Source: Achromobacter seleniivolatilans (GTDB taxonomy: Bacteria > Pseudomonadota > Gammaproteobacteria > Burkholderiales > Burkholderiaceae_B). From it: a stretch of 64,000 bases of DNA. Below are positions 44,237 to 53,780 of the stretch, piece by piece. Position 1 is the first letter of the stretch, and each line of letters begins with the position of its first letter. The position numbers were made by a program, and so were the translations under genes. The DNA is taken from positions 5,518,001 through 5,582,000 of the forward strand of contig NZ_CP132976.1 of NCBI RefSeq assembly GCF_030864005.1, in the 5' to 3' direction. Below the pieces are notes generated by a model that was not told where the DNA came from, made no database searches, and was given only the letters and a program-made list of their open reading frames with translations.

Positions 44237-45172
44237 ATGGATTGGACCCACCGATTGCGCCTTCGCAATCTGAAAATGCTGCTCAGCCTGGCGCAGACTC
44301 GCAACATCAGCCATTCGGCCGCGATGCTCAACACAACGCAGCCTGGCTTATCCAAGTGGTTGAAGGACCTGGAAGACGATATCGGCCTGCCGCTGTTTGA
44401 ACGGCATGCGCGGGGTTTGCGCACGACGCCGCATGGCGACGTGCTGATCGCGCACGCCCAGCGCATGGAAGCGCAACTGGACCGCGCCAGCGCCGACATG
44501 GCCGCGCTGCGCGAGGGCGGCGGAGGCCGGGTGGTCATCGGCGCGTCGGGCGCGTCGGCGTCCGACACGGTGCCGCTTGCGGTCATGAAGCTGCTGGCGC
44601 GCATGCCGCAGGCTCGCGTGAAGCTGGTTGAAGGCACGACCGACCGGTTGCTGGCGCAATTGGCGCAAGGGGATTTGGATATTGTGGTGGGGCGGTCCGC
44701 GCCAGAACACCATGATCCCGCGATCCGCTTCGAGGCGCTCTACCTGGAACCGATTCATCTGGTGGCGCGGCCCAAGCATCCTTTGTTCGCCAATGAGCAA
44801 CCCAGTTGGCAGGACCTGCTGTCTTACCGCTGGATCTTGTGGCCCAAGGGCACGCCGATCCGCAATGCCGTGGACGCGGCGTTGGCGGCTGCGGGGCAGG
44901 CGCCGCCTGCGGATCACGTGGAATCGAATTCGGTCACGATCAATCTCACCCTGCTTAACAACAGCGACATGATTGGCGTAGCTTCCCATCGGGCGGCGCT
45001 GCGTTTTTCTCAAATGCGGGCGATGCGCATTATTCCCGTGCGCCTGTCGGGGTTCGGGTCAGTGGCCATGTATTGGCGCGAAGATGCGTTCCGCCCGATC
45101 GCGGTGCAAGAAGCGATGGCGGCACTACGCAATACGGTGGCGGAACACGCGCCCGGCGTCACGAGGCTGTGA
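44237..45172 (+). CDS. LysR-type regulator of the gentisate operon
   Basis: 311-residue LysR protein. Helix-turn-helix MDWTHRLRLRNLKMLLSLAQ ... GLSKWLKDLEDDIGLPLFERHA at the N-terminus; GR/effector domain from about 95. Resembles GbpR/CbetR-like regulators. The ATG at 44237 is chosen, with ACGAGGG just upstream; codons from 44159 are AT-rich and not homologous. Divergent from the gentisate genes, therefore the probable activator with 3-hydroxybenzoate or gentisate as inducer (inferred). Its stop overlaps the next gene by one base (TGATG). Confidence 0.88.
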   Translation: MDWTHRLRLRNLKMLLSLAQTRNISHSAAMLNTTQPGLSKWLKDLEDDIGLPLFERHARGLRTTPHGDVLIAHAQRMEAQLDRASADMAALREGGGGRVVIGASGASASDTVPLAVMKLLARMPQARVKLVEGTTDRLLAQLAQGDLDIVVGRSAPEHHDPAIRFEALYLEPIHLVARPKHPLFANEQPSWQDLLSYRWILWPKGTPIRNAVDAALAAAGQAPPADHVESNSVTINLTLLNNSDMIGVASHRAALRFSQMRAMRIIPVRLSGFGSVAMYWREDAFRPIAVQEAMAALRNTVAEHAPGVTRL

Positions 45173-45714
45173 TGGCTGAATCCGGCGCCGGCGTGAACGG
45201 GTTGATCGCGCAGTGCCGCAAGCTGGAGGCGGCGCTTGCCGCAGAGGCCGATCCGTCCGCGTCCGTGGCCATGCACCGGTTTGTGGCGGACATGGATGCC
45301 AAAGGCACGCCGCCCGGGATGTGGTCGCCGTTGGCGCTGTCCGTGCTGGTCATGGCAGGCGGGCTGGGCGTGGGGATAGAGGTGCTGAGTCTGCTGCTGC
45401 CCGCCGTTGGCGCGGCGATGGCGGCATTTTCGCTGGTGCTTATCTGTGCCGCGACCGCCTTGTGCCTGGCCATCGGGATCGTGCTGCTGATGGCGGGACG
45501 CGTGTTGGGCGTCGTGGTGGTGAAGTGGCTGGTGGTGGGATGGGTGACAGTGGGCGTCTTGGGCTTGGTGGCCTGGACGCAGGGGGATGTCAGAGCAGTC
45601 GGGCCTGTCGTGGCGTTGTTGGCCGGCCTGGGGGCGTGGCTGGTGTTGAACAGCAGCGGTTTTTATGTGTTCGCGGGATACAGGGTGGCTCGGCGGTTTA
45701 TGGCGTGTCGATAG
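45172..45714 (+). CDS. Hypothetical four-helix membrane protein
   Basis: 180-residue protein of unknown function. Cytoplasmic N-terminal 55 residues, then about four hydrophobic segments (SPLALSVLVMAGGLGVGI, AAMAAFSLVLICAATALC, VVVVKWLVVGWVTVGVLGL, and VGPVVALLAGLGAWLVLNSS). Begins at an ATG that shares a base with the LysR stop, so probably translated with the regulator. No recognisable domain. It is not the inverse of another gene: codon use matches the neighbours. Confidence 0.6.
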   Translation: MAESGAGVNGLIAQCRKLEAALAAEADPSASVAMHRFVADMDAKGTPPGMWSPLALSVLVMAGGLGVGIEVLSLLLPAVGAAMAAFSLVLICAATALCLAIGIVLLMAGRVLGVVVVKWLVVGWVTVGVLGLVAWTQGDVRAVGPVVALLAGLGAWLVLNSSGFYVFAGYRVARRFMACR

Positions 45715-45870
45715 TGGGTGGCTGGGGGGTGTGACGCGGCAAAGTGCGTTGAAGTGACCTGGCGCAGAGCACCGCTTGAAACGCTTGATTTAGTCTGATT
45801 CTGTCTCGGCGTTCATTGCGTATGGCCGATCATCATGTCCGAATTGAACATATGTATTCACGGAGTGGCT

Positions 45871-46080
45871 ATGCCTACATCCATCCGGCTCATCCTGCGG
45901 CTTGAGCATCTGGCAGAAGTTGCGGGGCGCAGCAAGTCGTTTTACCCGAGCGAATTGATGATGAGTGCTCTGGAAGACCTGGAGGATCTGCAGTCGGCCG
46001 AACGTGAGCTTGACGCCGTTAGAACAGGCTCGTCCAAGGTCTACACGCTGGATGAGGCGGAAAAGAGACTCGGCCGATAA
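45871..46080 (+). CDS. Orphan RHH/StbD-like antitoxin
   Basis: 69-residue ribbon-helix-helix protein: MPTSIRLILRLEHLAEVAG then RSKSFYPSELMMSALEDLED, and the toxin-binding tail SAERELDAVRTGSSKVYTLD. The ATG at 45871 has CGGAGTGG upstream; 12 extra codons from 45835 are less likely. Compared with usual members, about four residues seem missing after SIRL. A RelE-type toxin would normally overlap or follow, but nothing like it is found in 46081-46186. Probably a remnant or solitary antitoxin. Confidence 0.65.
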   Translation: MPTSIRLILRLEHLAEVAGRSKSFYPSELMMSALEDLEDLQSAERELDAVRTGSSKVYTLDEAEKRLGR

Positions 46081-46186
46081 ACGTGGGCCTTTGGACACAG
46101 TTCGTTCTTTCACATCATGGCTATAACGCGATGACGCCGGCTCCTCCACCGGCGTTCATCGCGCATTTCTTTCCAGTGCTGCGGCC

Positions 46187-47665
46187 TTACTTCGCCGCTA
46201 CCGATTCCGGCGGCACGGGGTTGTCCCAGCCTCCGCCAATCGCGCGGATCAGGTCTACCGTTGAGCGGGCTTGTTCGCCGCTCAGTTGGACGGCCACTCG
46301 CTGTTGCAGCAGCACGCTGCGGTCAGCTTCGATGACGTCCAGGTAGCTGATGGACCCCTCACGGTACTGCGTGTGGGACAGCTTGGCGGCGCGGGCTGAT
46401 GCGTCGACGGCGGCGTCTTGGGCCTTGGTCTGATCCGCCAGAATGCGCAGGTTGGCCAGGTTGTCTTCCACTTCGCGGAAGGCGTTCAGCACGGTTTGAC
46501 GGTACACGGCCACATCTTCTTCGTAGACGGCGCGGGCGCGGTCCAGTCCTGCCTGACGGCGGCCGCCGTCGAAGATGGGCATGGACAGCGCGGCGCCCAC
46601 CAGCGGACCAAGCAGGAAGGTGCGGCTGGACCACTGGAACAGGTTGCCCAGGTCAGACGACTCATAGCCGAACGCGCCGGTGATGTCCAAACGCGGGAAG
46701 AAGGCGGACTTGGCTGCGCCCACGCGAGAGTTGGCGGCGGCCATGGCGCGTTCCGCTGCGGCAATGTCAGGGCGGCGTTCCAGCAACGTCGACGGCAGGC
46801 CGGCCGGGACGGACAGCGCGACCTTCTGGATCGGTTGCGGCGGCATCGTGAACTCGGACGGAGCACGGCCCAGCAGTACGGCCAGTGCATGTTCGGTCAC
46901 GGCGCGGCGGCGGTCGATGCCCAAGGCTTCGGATTGCGCGGAAGCCAGTTCGGCCTTGGCGCGCGCCAGGTCCAGTTCGCTGATATCTCCGGCGTCATAA
47001 CGGCGCTGGATCAATTGCAACGTGTCGGTGCGCAGTTTTACCGTCTGACGATACAGCTGCGATTCGGCGTCTTGCTCACGCACCAGGAAATACGTGGTGG
47101 CTACATCGGCCTGCAAAGCCAGCAGCACCGAACGGTACAGCGCTTCGCTTTGTTGGGCATCCGCCGTGGCAGCATCAGCCGTGGACGCAACGCGGCCGAA
47201 CAGATCCGCTTCGTACGACACCGCGCCTTGCGCGCGCCACGTGGTGACCGGCGTTGTGGACGTGCCATCAGGCAGGCCTTGCGACACGGCGGAGGGCCGC
47301 TGGCGGTTCGGGCCGAAGGCCGCATCCAGGCTGGGGAAGAAACCGGCGCGGGCTTCCCGCTGCAACGCGCGCGATTGCGTCAAACGGGCCGCAGCGGCTT
47401 GCAGGTTCTGGTTGGCCTGATGGGCTTCGTCTTCCAGCTGGTTCAAACCTTCGTCGCCGAATACCTTCCACCAGGCGCCGCGCAGCGCGTCTTCCGACGG
47501 CTCGGCGGGTTTCCAGGTGCCGGCTTCAGCGGCGGGCAATGCGGCTTCCTTGAATGCCGCAGGCGCGGCTGAGGAAGGCTTTTCGTAAGTGGGGCCCACC
47601 GCGCAGCCAGCCAGCACAAGCAGGATGGCAAGCAGGGCGGAACCGCGGCTCAGTCTTTGGATCAT
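46187..47665 (-). CDS. RND efflux outer-membrane factor (OprM/OprN-type)
   Basis: 492-residue outer-membrane lipoprotein. N-terminal lipobox LVLAGCAVGP; TolC-like repeats with the coiled-coil helices (AAAARLTQSRALQREARAGF, then TKAQDAAVDASARAAKLSHT) and internal repeat (DADLFGRVAS region). It forms the exit duct for the RND pump coded upstream in the same operon. The start at 47665 (MIQRLSRGSALLAI) is used; the frame further upstream overlaps the gap before the RND gene. Confidence 0.93.
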   Translation of the reverse strand: MIQRLSRGSALLAILLVLAGCAVGPTYEKPSSAAPAAFKEAALPAAEAGTWKPAEPSEDALRGAWWKVFGDEGLNQLEDEAHQANQNLQAAAARLTQSRALQREARAGFFPSLDAAFGPNRQRPSAVSQGLPDGTSTTPVTTWRAQGAVSYEADLFGRVASTADAATADAQQSEALYRSVLLALQADVATTYFLVREQDAESQLYRQTVKLRTDTLQLIQRRYDAGDISELDLARAKAELASAQSEALGIDRRRAVTEHALAVLLGRAPSEFTMPPQPIQKVALSVPAGLPSTLLERRPDIAAAERAMAAANSRVGAAKSAFFPRLDITGAFGYESSDLGNLFQWSSRTFLLGPLVGAALSMPIFDGGRRQAGLDRARAVYEEDVAVYRQTVLNAFREVEDNLANLRILADQTKAQDAAVDASARAAKLSHTQYREGSISYLDVIEADRSVLLQQRVAVQLSGEQARSTVDLIRAIGGGWDNPVPPESVAAK

Positions 47666-47736
47666 GATGAATTCTCTTTGGCGCGCGCCCCGCCTGTCAT
47701 GGCAAGGCGCGCTGGCTTCTCTTCTGGTCTGCGGCG

Positions 47737-50700
47737 TTACGCGTGGGGTTGCGTCGCGGGCGGCGCGTTCGGGTCGATGTGCGGCACGCACACCGGCGCT
47801 TCATGCGGCGCGGCGGAGTGCAGCGTCTTGCTGCCCAGCGAACGCAGCAGCACATAGAACACTGGCGTCAGGAACAGGCCGAACAAGGTCACGCCCAACA
47901 TCCCGAAGAACACCGCGACCCCCATGGCGTGGCGCATTTCAGAGCCGGCGCCCGAGGACAGCACCAGCGGCACCACACCCATGATGAAGGCAATCGACGT
48001 CATCAGAATCGGGCGCAGACGCAGGCGGCTGGCTTCAATCGCGGCTTCCAGCGGAGTACGGCCATTCATTTCCAGCTCGCGGGCGAACTCCACGATAAGA
48101 ATCGCGTTCTTCGCTGACAACGCCACGAGCACCATCAGACCAATCTGCGTGAAGATGTTGTTGTCGTTGCCCGTCAGGTAGACGCCTGTCAGCGCGGCCA
48201 GGATGCTCATCGGCACGATCAGAATCACGGCCAACGGCAAGGTCAGGCTTTCATACAAGGCGGCCAGCACCAGGAACACCAGCAGCACACTGATCGGGAA
48301 CACCCACAAGCCGGCATTGCCCGCCAGAATCTGCTGATACGTCAGGTCGGTCCACTCAAACTTCACGCCACGTGGCAGCGTTTCGGCGGCGACGCGTTCG
48401 GCTGCGGCTTGCGCCTGGTCGGACGAGTAACCGGGCGCAGGACCCCCGTTGATGTCGGCGGCGGTGTAGCCGTTGTAGCGCACCACCATTTCCGGACCAA
48501 AGGTCTGGTTCACCTTCACCAGCGACGACAGCGGCACCATGTCTCCCGCGGCATTGCGGGTCTTCAGTTGCAGGATGTCATCCGCATGCGCGCGGAATTG
48601 CGCATCGGCTTGGGCCCGCACCTGGAACACGCGGCCGAAACGGTTGAAGTCGTTGACGTACATCGAACCCAGATAGATCTGCATGGTGTCGAAGACTTCC
48701 GTCACCGGCACGCCCAACTGCTTGGCCTTCACGCGATCCAGATCCACATCCAGCTGCGGCACGTTGATCTCATAGCTTGAGAACGCGGGGCCGAGCTCGG
48801 GTGTTTGACGCGCTTTTTCCAGGAACGCCTGCTTGGCCTTGTCCAGTTCGGCATAGCCGAGCGCCGCGCGGTCTTCCAGTTGCAGCTTGAAGCCGCCGAG
48901 CGTGCCCAGACCCATCACAGGCGGGGGCGGGAACACCGCAATAAAGGAATCCTGGATGGCGGCAAACTTCTGGTTCAACGACGCCGCGATGGCATTGCCG
49001 GACAGCGCCGCGCCCTTGCGTTCGTCGAATGGCTTCAAGGCCACGAACACAATCCCTGCGCTGGAACTGTTGGTAAAGCCGTTAATCGACAGGCCGGGGA
49101 AGGCGATGGCGGACTGCACGCCGGGTTCCTTCAAGGCGATGTCGCTCATGCGGCGGATTACCGCTTCCGTGCGGTCCAGCGACGCGCCGTTGGGCAGCTG
49201 CGTAAAACCGATCAGATACTGCTTGTCCTGCGCGGGCACAAAACCGCCGGGCACCAGATACGACACGCCGACCGTTGCGGCAACCAGCACCGCGTACACG
49301 CCCATGGCGCTTGCCTTGCGGCGGATCACGCCGGACACGCCCGAGCCATAGGACTCGGATGCGCGGCCAAACATATTGTTGAACCAGTTGAAGAAGCGGC
49401 CAAAGACGCGGTTCATGCCACGGGTCAGCCAATCCTGCTTGTCATGATGGCCCTTGAGCAGCAGCGCCGACAGCGCGGGCGACAAGGTCAGCGAGTTAAA
49501 GGCCGAGATCACCGTCGAGATGGCGATGGTCATGGCGAACTGCTTGTAGAACTGGCCAGTCAGGCCCGTCATGAACGCCAGCGGCACGAACACGGCGCAC
49601 AAGGTCAGCGCAATGGCGATGATGGGGCCGCTGACTTCGCGCATGGCGCGATAGGTCGCATCCCGTGGACTCAATCCCGCCGCAATGTTGCGCTCGACGT
49701 TTTCGACCACCACGATCGCATCGTCCACCACAATCCCGATGGCAAGCACCATCCCGAATAGCGACAGGGCGTTGATGGAATAGCCGAACACCAGCAGCAG
49801 CGCGAACGTACCCACGATGGACACGGGCACCGCCAGCAGCGGAATGATGGACGCGCGCCACGTTTGCAGGAACAGAATCACCACCAGCACGACCAGCGCG
49901 ATGGCTTCCAGCAGGGTATGCACCACGGCTTCAATACTGGAGCGCACGAATTGCGTGGGGTCGTATTCAATGCGGTATTCCACGCCCGGCGGGAAGTCTT
50001 GCGACAGCTCGGCCATGGCGGCGCGCACCTTGCTGGACACATCCAGCGCGTTGGCGCCCGGCGATTGCATGATGCCCATACCGACGGCGGGCTTGTTGTC
50101 CAGCAGCGAACGCAAGCCGTATTCCTGCGCATCCAGTTCCACGCGGGCCACATCCGACAGATGCGTCACGGCGCCATCAGGCGAGGTCTTCAGGATGATG
50201 TCGCGGAACTCTTCTTCGCTTTGCAGACGGCCGCGCGCATTCACGTTCAATTGCAGCGGCACGTCGCCTTGCGTCGGCGACGCGCCGATCACGCCAGCAG
50301 CCACCTGCACGTTTTGTTCGCGGATGGCAGCGACCACTTCAGACGCGGTCATGCCGCGCTGGGCCACCTTTTGCGGGTCCAGCCAGACGCGCATCGAGTA
50401 GTTGCCCGAACCCCATACCGTCACTTCACCCACGCCAGTAATGCGGGCCAGGCGGTCCTTGACGTTCAGGATCGCGTAGTTGCGCAGGTAGGTGATGTCG
50501 TAGCGGTCGTTTGGCGAGATCAAGTGCACAACCAGCGTCAGCGTGGGCGAGCTCTTGGCCGTGGTCACGCCCAGACGCTGCACGTCAGGCGGCAGACGCG
50601 GCAGCGCTTGCGATACGCGGTTTTGCACCAGCTGCTGGGCCTTGTCCGGGTCCACGCCCAGCTTGAAGTTGACCGTCAGCGTCAGGTTGCCGTCGCTGTT

Positions 50701-50952
50701 GGCCTGCGACTGCATGTACAGCATGTCTTCGACGCCGTTGATGGATTCTTCCAGCGGCGATGCGACGGTCTCGGCGATGACCTTGGGGTTGGCGCCCGGA
50801 TACTGCGCGCGCACCACCACGGAGGGCGGCACGACTTCCGGGTATTCGGAAATGGGCAGCTGGAACATGGCCAACAGGCCAGCCAGCAGCACCAGAATGG
50901 ACAACACGCCGGCAAAAATCGGCCGGTCGATGAAGAATTTTGAGATATTCAT
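47737..50952 (-). CDS. RND multidrug efflux inner-membrane pump (MexF-like)
   Basis: 1071-residue HAE1-family proton-driven transporter. Starts MNISKFFIDRPIFAGVLSI, the invariant N-terminus; the proton-relay Asp-Asp pair is in GIVVDDAIVVVENVERN, and further features are the ISEYPEVVPPSVVV porter segment and the C-terminal helices with FVLRSLGSKT. Order MFP-RND-OMF with a divergent LysR resembles MexEF-OprN (AxyEF-OprN in Achromobacter). Probable substrates such as fluoroquinolones or chloramphenicol are family knowledge only. Confidence 0.94.
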   Translation of the reverse strand: MNISKFFIDRPIFAGVLSILVLLAGLLAMFQLPISEYPEVVPPSVVVRAQYPGANPKVIAETVASPLEESINGVEDMLYMQSQANSDGNLTLTVNFKLGVDPDKAQQLVQNRVSQALPRLPPDVQRLGVTTAKSSPTLTLVVHLISPNDRYDITYLRNYAILNVKDRLARITGVGEVTVWGSGNYSMRVWLDPQKVAQRGMTASEVVAAIREQNVQVAAGVIGASPTQGDVPLQLNVNARGRLQSEEEFRDIILKTSPDGAVTHLSDVARVELDAQEYGLRSLLDNKPAVGMGIMQSPGANALDVSSKVRAAMAELSQDFPPGVEYRIEYDPTQFVRSSIEAVVHTLLEAIALVVLVVILFLQTWRASIIPLLAVPVSIVGTFALLLVFGYSINALSLFGMVLAIGIVVDDAIVVVENVERNIAAGLSPRDATYRAMREVSGPIIAIALTLCAVFVPLAFMTGLTGQFYKQFAMTIAISTVISAFNSLTLSPALSALLLKGHHDKQDWLTRGMNRVFGRFFNWFNNMFGRASESYGSGVSGVIRRKASAMGVYAVLVAATVGVSYLVPGGFVPAQDKQYLIGFTQLPNGASLDRTEAVIRRMSDIALKEPGVQSAIAFPGLSINGFTNSSSAGIVFVALKPFDERKGAALSGNAIAASLNQKFAAIQDSFIAVFPPPPVMGLGTLGGFKLQLEDRAALGYAELDKAKQAFLEKARQTPELGPAFSSYEINVPQLDVDLDRVKAKQLGVPVTEVFDTMQIYLGSMYVNDFNRFGRVFQVRAQADAQFRAHADDILQLKTRNAAGDMVPLSSLVKVNQTFGPEMVVRYNGYTAADINGGPAPGYSSDQAQAAAERVAAETLPRGVKFEWTDLTYQQILAGNAGLWVFPISVLLVFLVLAALYESLTLPLAVILIVPMSILAALTGVYLTGNDNNIFTQIGLMVLVALSAKNAILIVEFARELEMNGRTPLEAAIEASRLRLRPILMTSIAFIMGVVPLVLSSGAGSEMRHAMGVAVFFGMLGVTLFGLFLTPVFYVLLRSLGSKTLHSAAPHEAPVCVPHIDPNAPPATQPHA

Positions 50953-50978
50953 GGACGTTCTCTGTAGACGCGCCGGCC

Positions 50979-52175
50979 TTACTTCAGCTCAGCCGCGGCG
51001 GTCTTGACGGTTGCGCCTTTGGCAGCAACCATGGGCACGACGGTCGGGGTCACGGCATCGCCGGGACGGATGCGTTGCAGGCCGTTGACCACGATGCGTT
51101 CACCGGCGGCAAGGCCGGAATCAACGACGCGCAGTCCTTCCTGATTGGCGCCCAGCTTCACTTGGCGGTAGACGGCGTGGTTCTTGTCATCCAGCACCAG
51201 CACATAACGCTTGTCCTGATCGGTGCCAATGGCCTTTTCATCGATCAGCACGGCAGAACGCGGGTCGCTGCCGCCCAGGCGGACTCGGGCGTACAAGCCC
51301 GGAAGCAGCGCGCCGTCGGCGTTGTTGAACTCTGCGCGCACGCGGATCGTGCCTGACGTTGCGTCCAGGCGGTTATCCACCGATTGCACAAAGCCCGTGC
51401 GCGAATACCCATCTTCGTTGGCCAGGCCCAATTCGACCGGCACCGAGCCCGCCTTGCCGTTGCGCGCTGGGTTGACGTACTTCAGGAAGGTTTGTTCGTC
51501 CACATCGAACGATGCGTACATCTTCGACACCGACACCAAGGTCGTCAGCGGCACCGAGGTCGCGCCAGCGGCCACCACGTTGCCCACGGTGACTTCGGCG
51601 CGCGAGACGCGGCCATCCACGGGGGCTTCGATCCGCGTGTAACCCAGGTTCAGCTTGGCAAAGTCCAGAGCGGCTTGCGCGCCTTGCAGGTTGGCGGCCG
51701 CTTCGCGCGACGCGTTCTGCTTTTCTTCAAAGTCGCGGCGGGCGATGGCGTTGTCCGTCAGCAGGCGTTGGCCGCGGGCCAGATCGGTCGCGGTGTAAGA
51801 GGCGCGCGCTTTCGCGGCGGTCAGCGCCGCGGCAGCGCGATCCACCTCGGCCGCATACGGACGCGGGTCGATGGTGAAGAGCACGTCGCCCTTTTTGACG
51901 ATGCTGCCGTCTTGGAAGTGCACGGCGGTGAGGGTGCCGGAAACCAGCGGGCGAATATCAACGCGGTCGATGGCTTCCAGGCGGCCCGAGTAGCGCTGCC
52001 AGTCCACGATGGTTTTGGTGACGACTTCGGCTACTTCGACGGGCGCGGCGGTGGGGGCGCCTTGGGCCATTGCGGCGTTGCCGCGGGCAGGCCCGTGTGT
52101 GAGGGCGTAGCCGCCTCCGGCCGCAAGCACGGCTGCAAAGACGACGAGCATAGCAATACGATTACGCGAAACCAT
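50979..52175 (-). CDS. RND efflux periplasmic adaptor (MexE-like)
   Basis: 398-residue membrane fusion protein. N-terminal signal/anchor IAMLVVFAAVLAAGGGYAL; lipoyl hairpin VRPLVSGTLTAVHFQDGSIV-type segment (DIRPLVSGTLTAVHFQDGS), coiled-coil (AARASYTATDLARGQRLL), the APVDGRVSRAEVTVGN second lipoyl half and beta-barrel. The start at 52175 is preceded by CAAGGAAAC; the open frame continues upstream but is not homologous. First gene of the efflux operon, divergent from LysR. Confidence 0.93.
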   Translation of the reverse strand: MVSRNRIAMLVVFAAVLAAGGGYALTHGPARGNAAMAQGAPTAAPVEVAEVVTKTIVDWQRYSGRLEAIDRVDIRPLVSGTLTAVHFQDGSIVKKGDVLFTIDPRPYAAEVDRAAAALTAAKARASYTATDLARGQRLLTDNAIARRDFEEKQNASREAAANLQGAQAALDFAKLNLGYTRIEAPVDGRVSRAEVTVGNVVAAGATSVPLTTLVSVSKMYASFDVDEQTFLKYVNPARNGKAGSVPVELGLANEDGYSRTGFVQSVDNRLDATSGTIRVRAEFNNADGALLPGLYARVRLGGSDPRSAVLIDEKAIGTDQDKRYVLVLDDKNHAVYRQVKLGANQEGLRVVDSGLAAGERIVVNGLQRIRPGDAVTPTVVPMVAAKGATVKTAAAELK

Positions 52176-52556
52176 GATGTTTCCTTGAGGAGAGTAGGTG
52201 CGAAAGCGCGCTTGCATGGGGCCTGGGGGCGGCAGGCGGCAGCGGCGTTCCGGGGTATGGCAGTCCTTAACTTCCCTGGAGTTGTTGCGATGCAACATGC
52301 AACAGTGTTGCGGGTCCCAGTCAAAGCCGCCTTGGCGGGGCGGTGCTTTGCAACGTCGGAAGCTGAGGATTGACATGCCCTGTGGAGGCGCCGAGAGGCA
52401 AGGGCACTTCAAGATGTATCGCATTCTGAGTGTTTTACGGGGGCGGATAAACACTTGTTATCCGGCAACACTGTTCGGCAGATTTGACTAATCAGCGATG
52501 AATTCAGGTTATGCTCCGTTCACCCCGACTTATTTGCCCAAAAGGACACCGACGCC
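52176..52556. other. Divergent control region of the efflux operon (381 bases)
   Basis: No gene. It contains a compact set of GTTGC/GCAAC elements: GTTGC-GAT-GCAAC (52284-52296) and GCAACA-G-TGTTGC (52299-52311), which look like tandem operator half-sites. The LysR start is at 52557. The remaining sequence shows no RNA or gene. Confidence 0.5.
52284..52311. promoter_or_regulatory. Tandem GTTGC/GCAAC inverted repeats
   Basis: Two adjacent dyads (GTTGC-GAT-GCAAC and GCAACA-G-TGTTGC) share the GCAAC element, in the leader of the efflux operon. They may be binding sites for LysR or another regulator; the half-sites could also form alternative hairpins in RNA. Confidence 0.45.
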
Positions 52557-53630
52557 ATGGACCGTTTTCAGGCTATGCAGGTGTTTGTGCGCGTCGTGGA
52601 TGCCAATAGCTTCACCCGGGCAGCCGACAGCCTCTCGCTTCCGCGCACCACCGTCACGACCATCATCCAGAATCTTGAACGCCTTCTAGGCGTACGTTTG
52701 CTCAATCGCACCACTCGCCGTATTGGCCTGACGCCAGACGGCGCGGGCTATTACCAACATTGCGTGCGCATTCTTGCCGACGTTGAAGAAACCGAGGCCT
52801 GCTTCCAGGAAGCGGCTTTGCGCCTGAAGGGGCGGCTGCGCATCGACGTGCCGACCTGTATCGGCCGCCTGATCCTGATTCCGTCGTTGTGCGATTTCCA
52901 CGACAAGTACCCCGATGTCGAGCTGGTGCTGGGCTTGGGCGACCGGCCTGTGGATATGGTGCAAGAGGCCGTCGACTGCGTGATCCGCGCAGGCGACCTG
53001 GAAGATTCCAGCCTGGTTGCGCGCCGCATCGGCACCCTGCAGACCGTCACCTGCGCATCGCCCACCTATGTGGCGCGCCACGGCATGCCGCAAACCATTG
53101 AAGCCCTGCGCGACCACCACGCCGTGCATTATTTTTCCAGCCGCAGCGGCCGCAACTGCGCGTGGGACTTCAAGGTGGACGGCAAGCACCAGGAAGTGGA
53201 CATGAAGGGCACGGTATCCGTGAACGAAGCGGGCGCCTACCTGGATTGCGGGTTGAAGGGCTTTGGTTTGATTCAGGTCGCCCGTTATATGGCTTTGCCG
53301 CACCTGCAAACGGGCGAACTGATTGAAGTGCTGCCCCAATGGAAACCCAGCCCCACGGCGATCTCGGTGCTGTATCCGCAAAGCCGTCAGTTGTCGCCCA
53401 AGGTCCGCGCATTCACCGACTGGGTGGCGGAATTGTTCGCGGGTTGCCCGTTGCTCAGTGGCCGCGACGAAACCGATCCGGCCGCCGGTACCTGCGGCGT
53501 CTATCAACGCCAGCTCGGCATGCCCAGCGCGATGACAATGGCAGCGCCCCAGCAGCAGCCCGTACTGGCCGAGGCGCCGCCTGCGCGCCGCCGCACGGCC
53601 CGGGAAGAAGCGGCCGAGTACGCCTTATAA
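52557..53630 (+). CDS. LysR-type regulator of the efflux operon (MexT-like position)
   Basis: 357-residue LysR protein, longer than usual (about 300). HTH: MDRFQAMQVFVRVVDANSFT...TTVTTIIQNLERLLGVRLLN; effector domain 90-295. The extra 55 C-terminal residues (QRQLGMPSAMTMAAPQQQPV... REEAAEY) are low complexity and absent in standard members. Divergent from the RND genes, so it is their likely activator. Followed by a perfect palindrome at 53638. Confidence 0.87.
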   Translation: MDRFQAMQVFVRVVDANSFTRAADSLSLPRTTVTTIIQNLERLLGVRLLNRTTRRIGLTPDGAGYYQHCVRILADVEETEACFQEAALRLKGRLRIDVPTCIGRLILIPSLCDFHDKYPDVELVLGLGDRPVDMVQEAVDCVIRAGDLEDSSLVARRIGTLQTVTCASPTYVARHGMPQTIEALRDHHAVHYFSSRSGRNCAWDFKVDGKHQEVDMKGTVSVNEAGAYLDCGLKGFGLIQVARYMALPHLQTGELIEVLPQWKPSPTAISVLYPQSRQLSPKVRAFTDWVAELFAGCPLLSGRDETDPAAGTCGVYQRQLGMPSAMTMAAPQQQPVLAEAPPARRRTAREEAAEYAL

Positions 53631-53637
53631 GGGCCCC

Positions 53638-53665
53638 GCATGGCGGGCAGATCTGCCCGCCATGC
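53638..53665. repeat. 28-base perfect palindrome without a loop
   Basis: Two 14-base arms meet directly (centre between 53651 and 53652; core GGGCAGATCTGCCC). It lies eight bases after the LysR stop and before the AI-2E-family gene. Could be a terminator-like hairpin in RNA or a binding site for a dimeric protein. There is no T-run. Confidence 0.85.
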
Positions 53666-53780
53666 CGGAAAACACGGGAAACCCCGTAGTAAATACAGCC
53701 CTTGCGTCCCTCGTATTTCATGAAACGTCTGTATAGTCCGACAGTCAAAGCCTACAACGCCCTTACTGTCGATCCGCTCT

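Noticed and set aside
46081..46186. RelE/ParE-type toxin after the antitoxin gene.
   Set aside because: The 106 bases to the efflux gene end contain no frame with toxin features.
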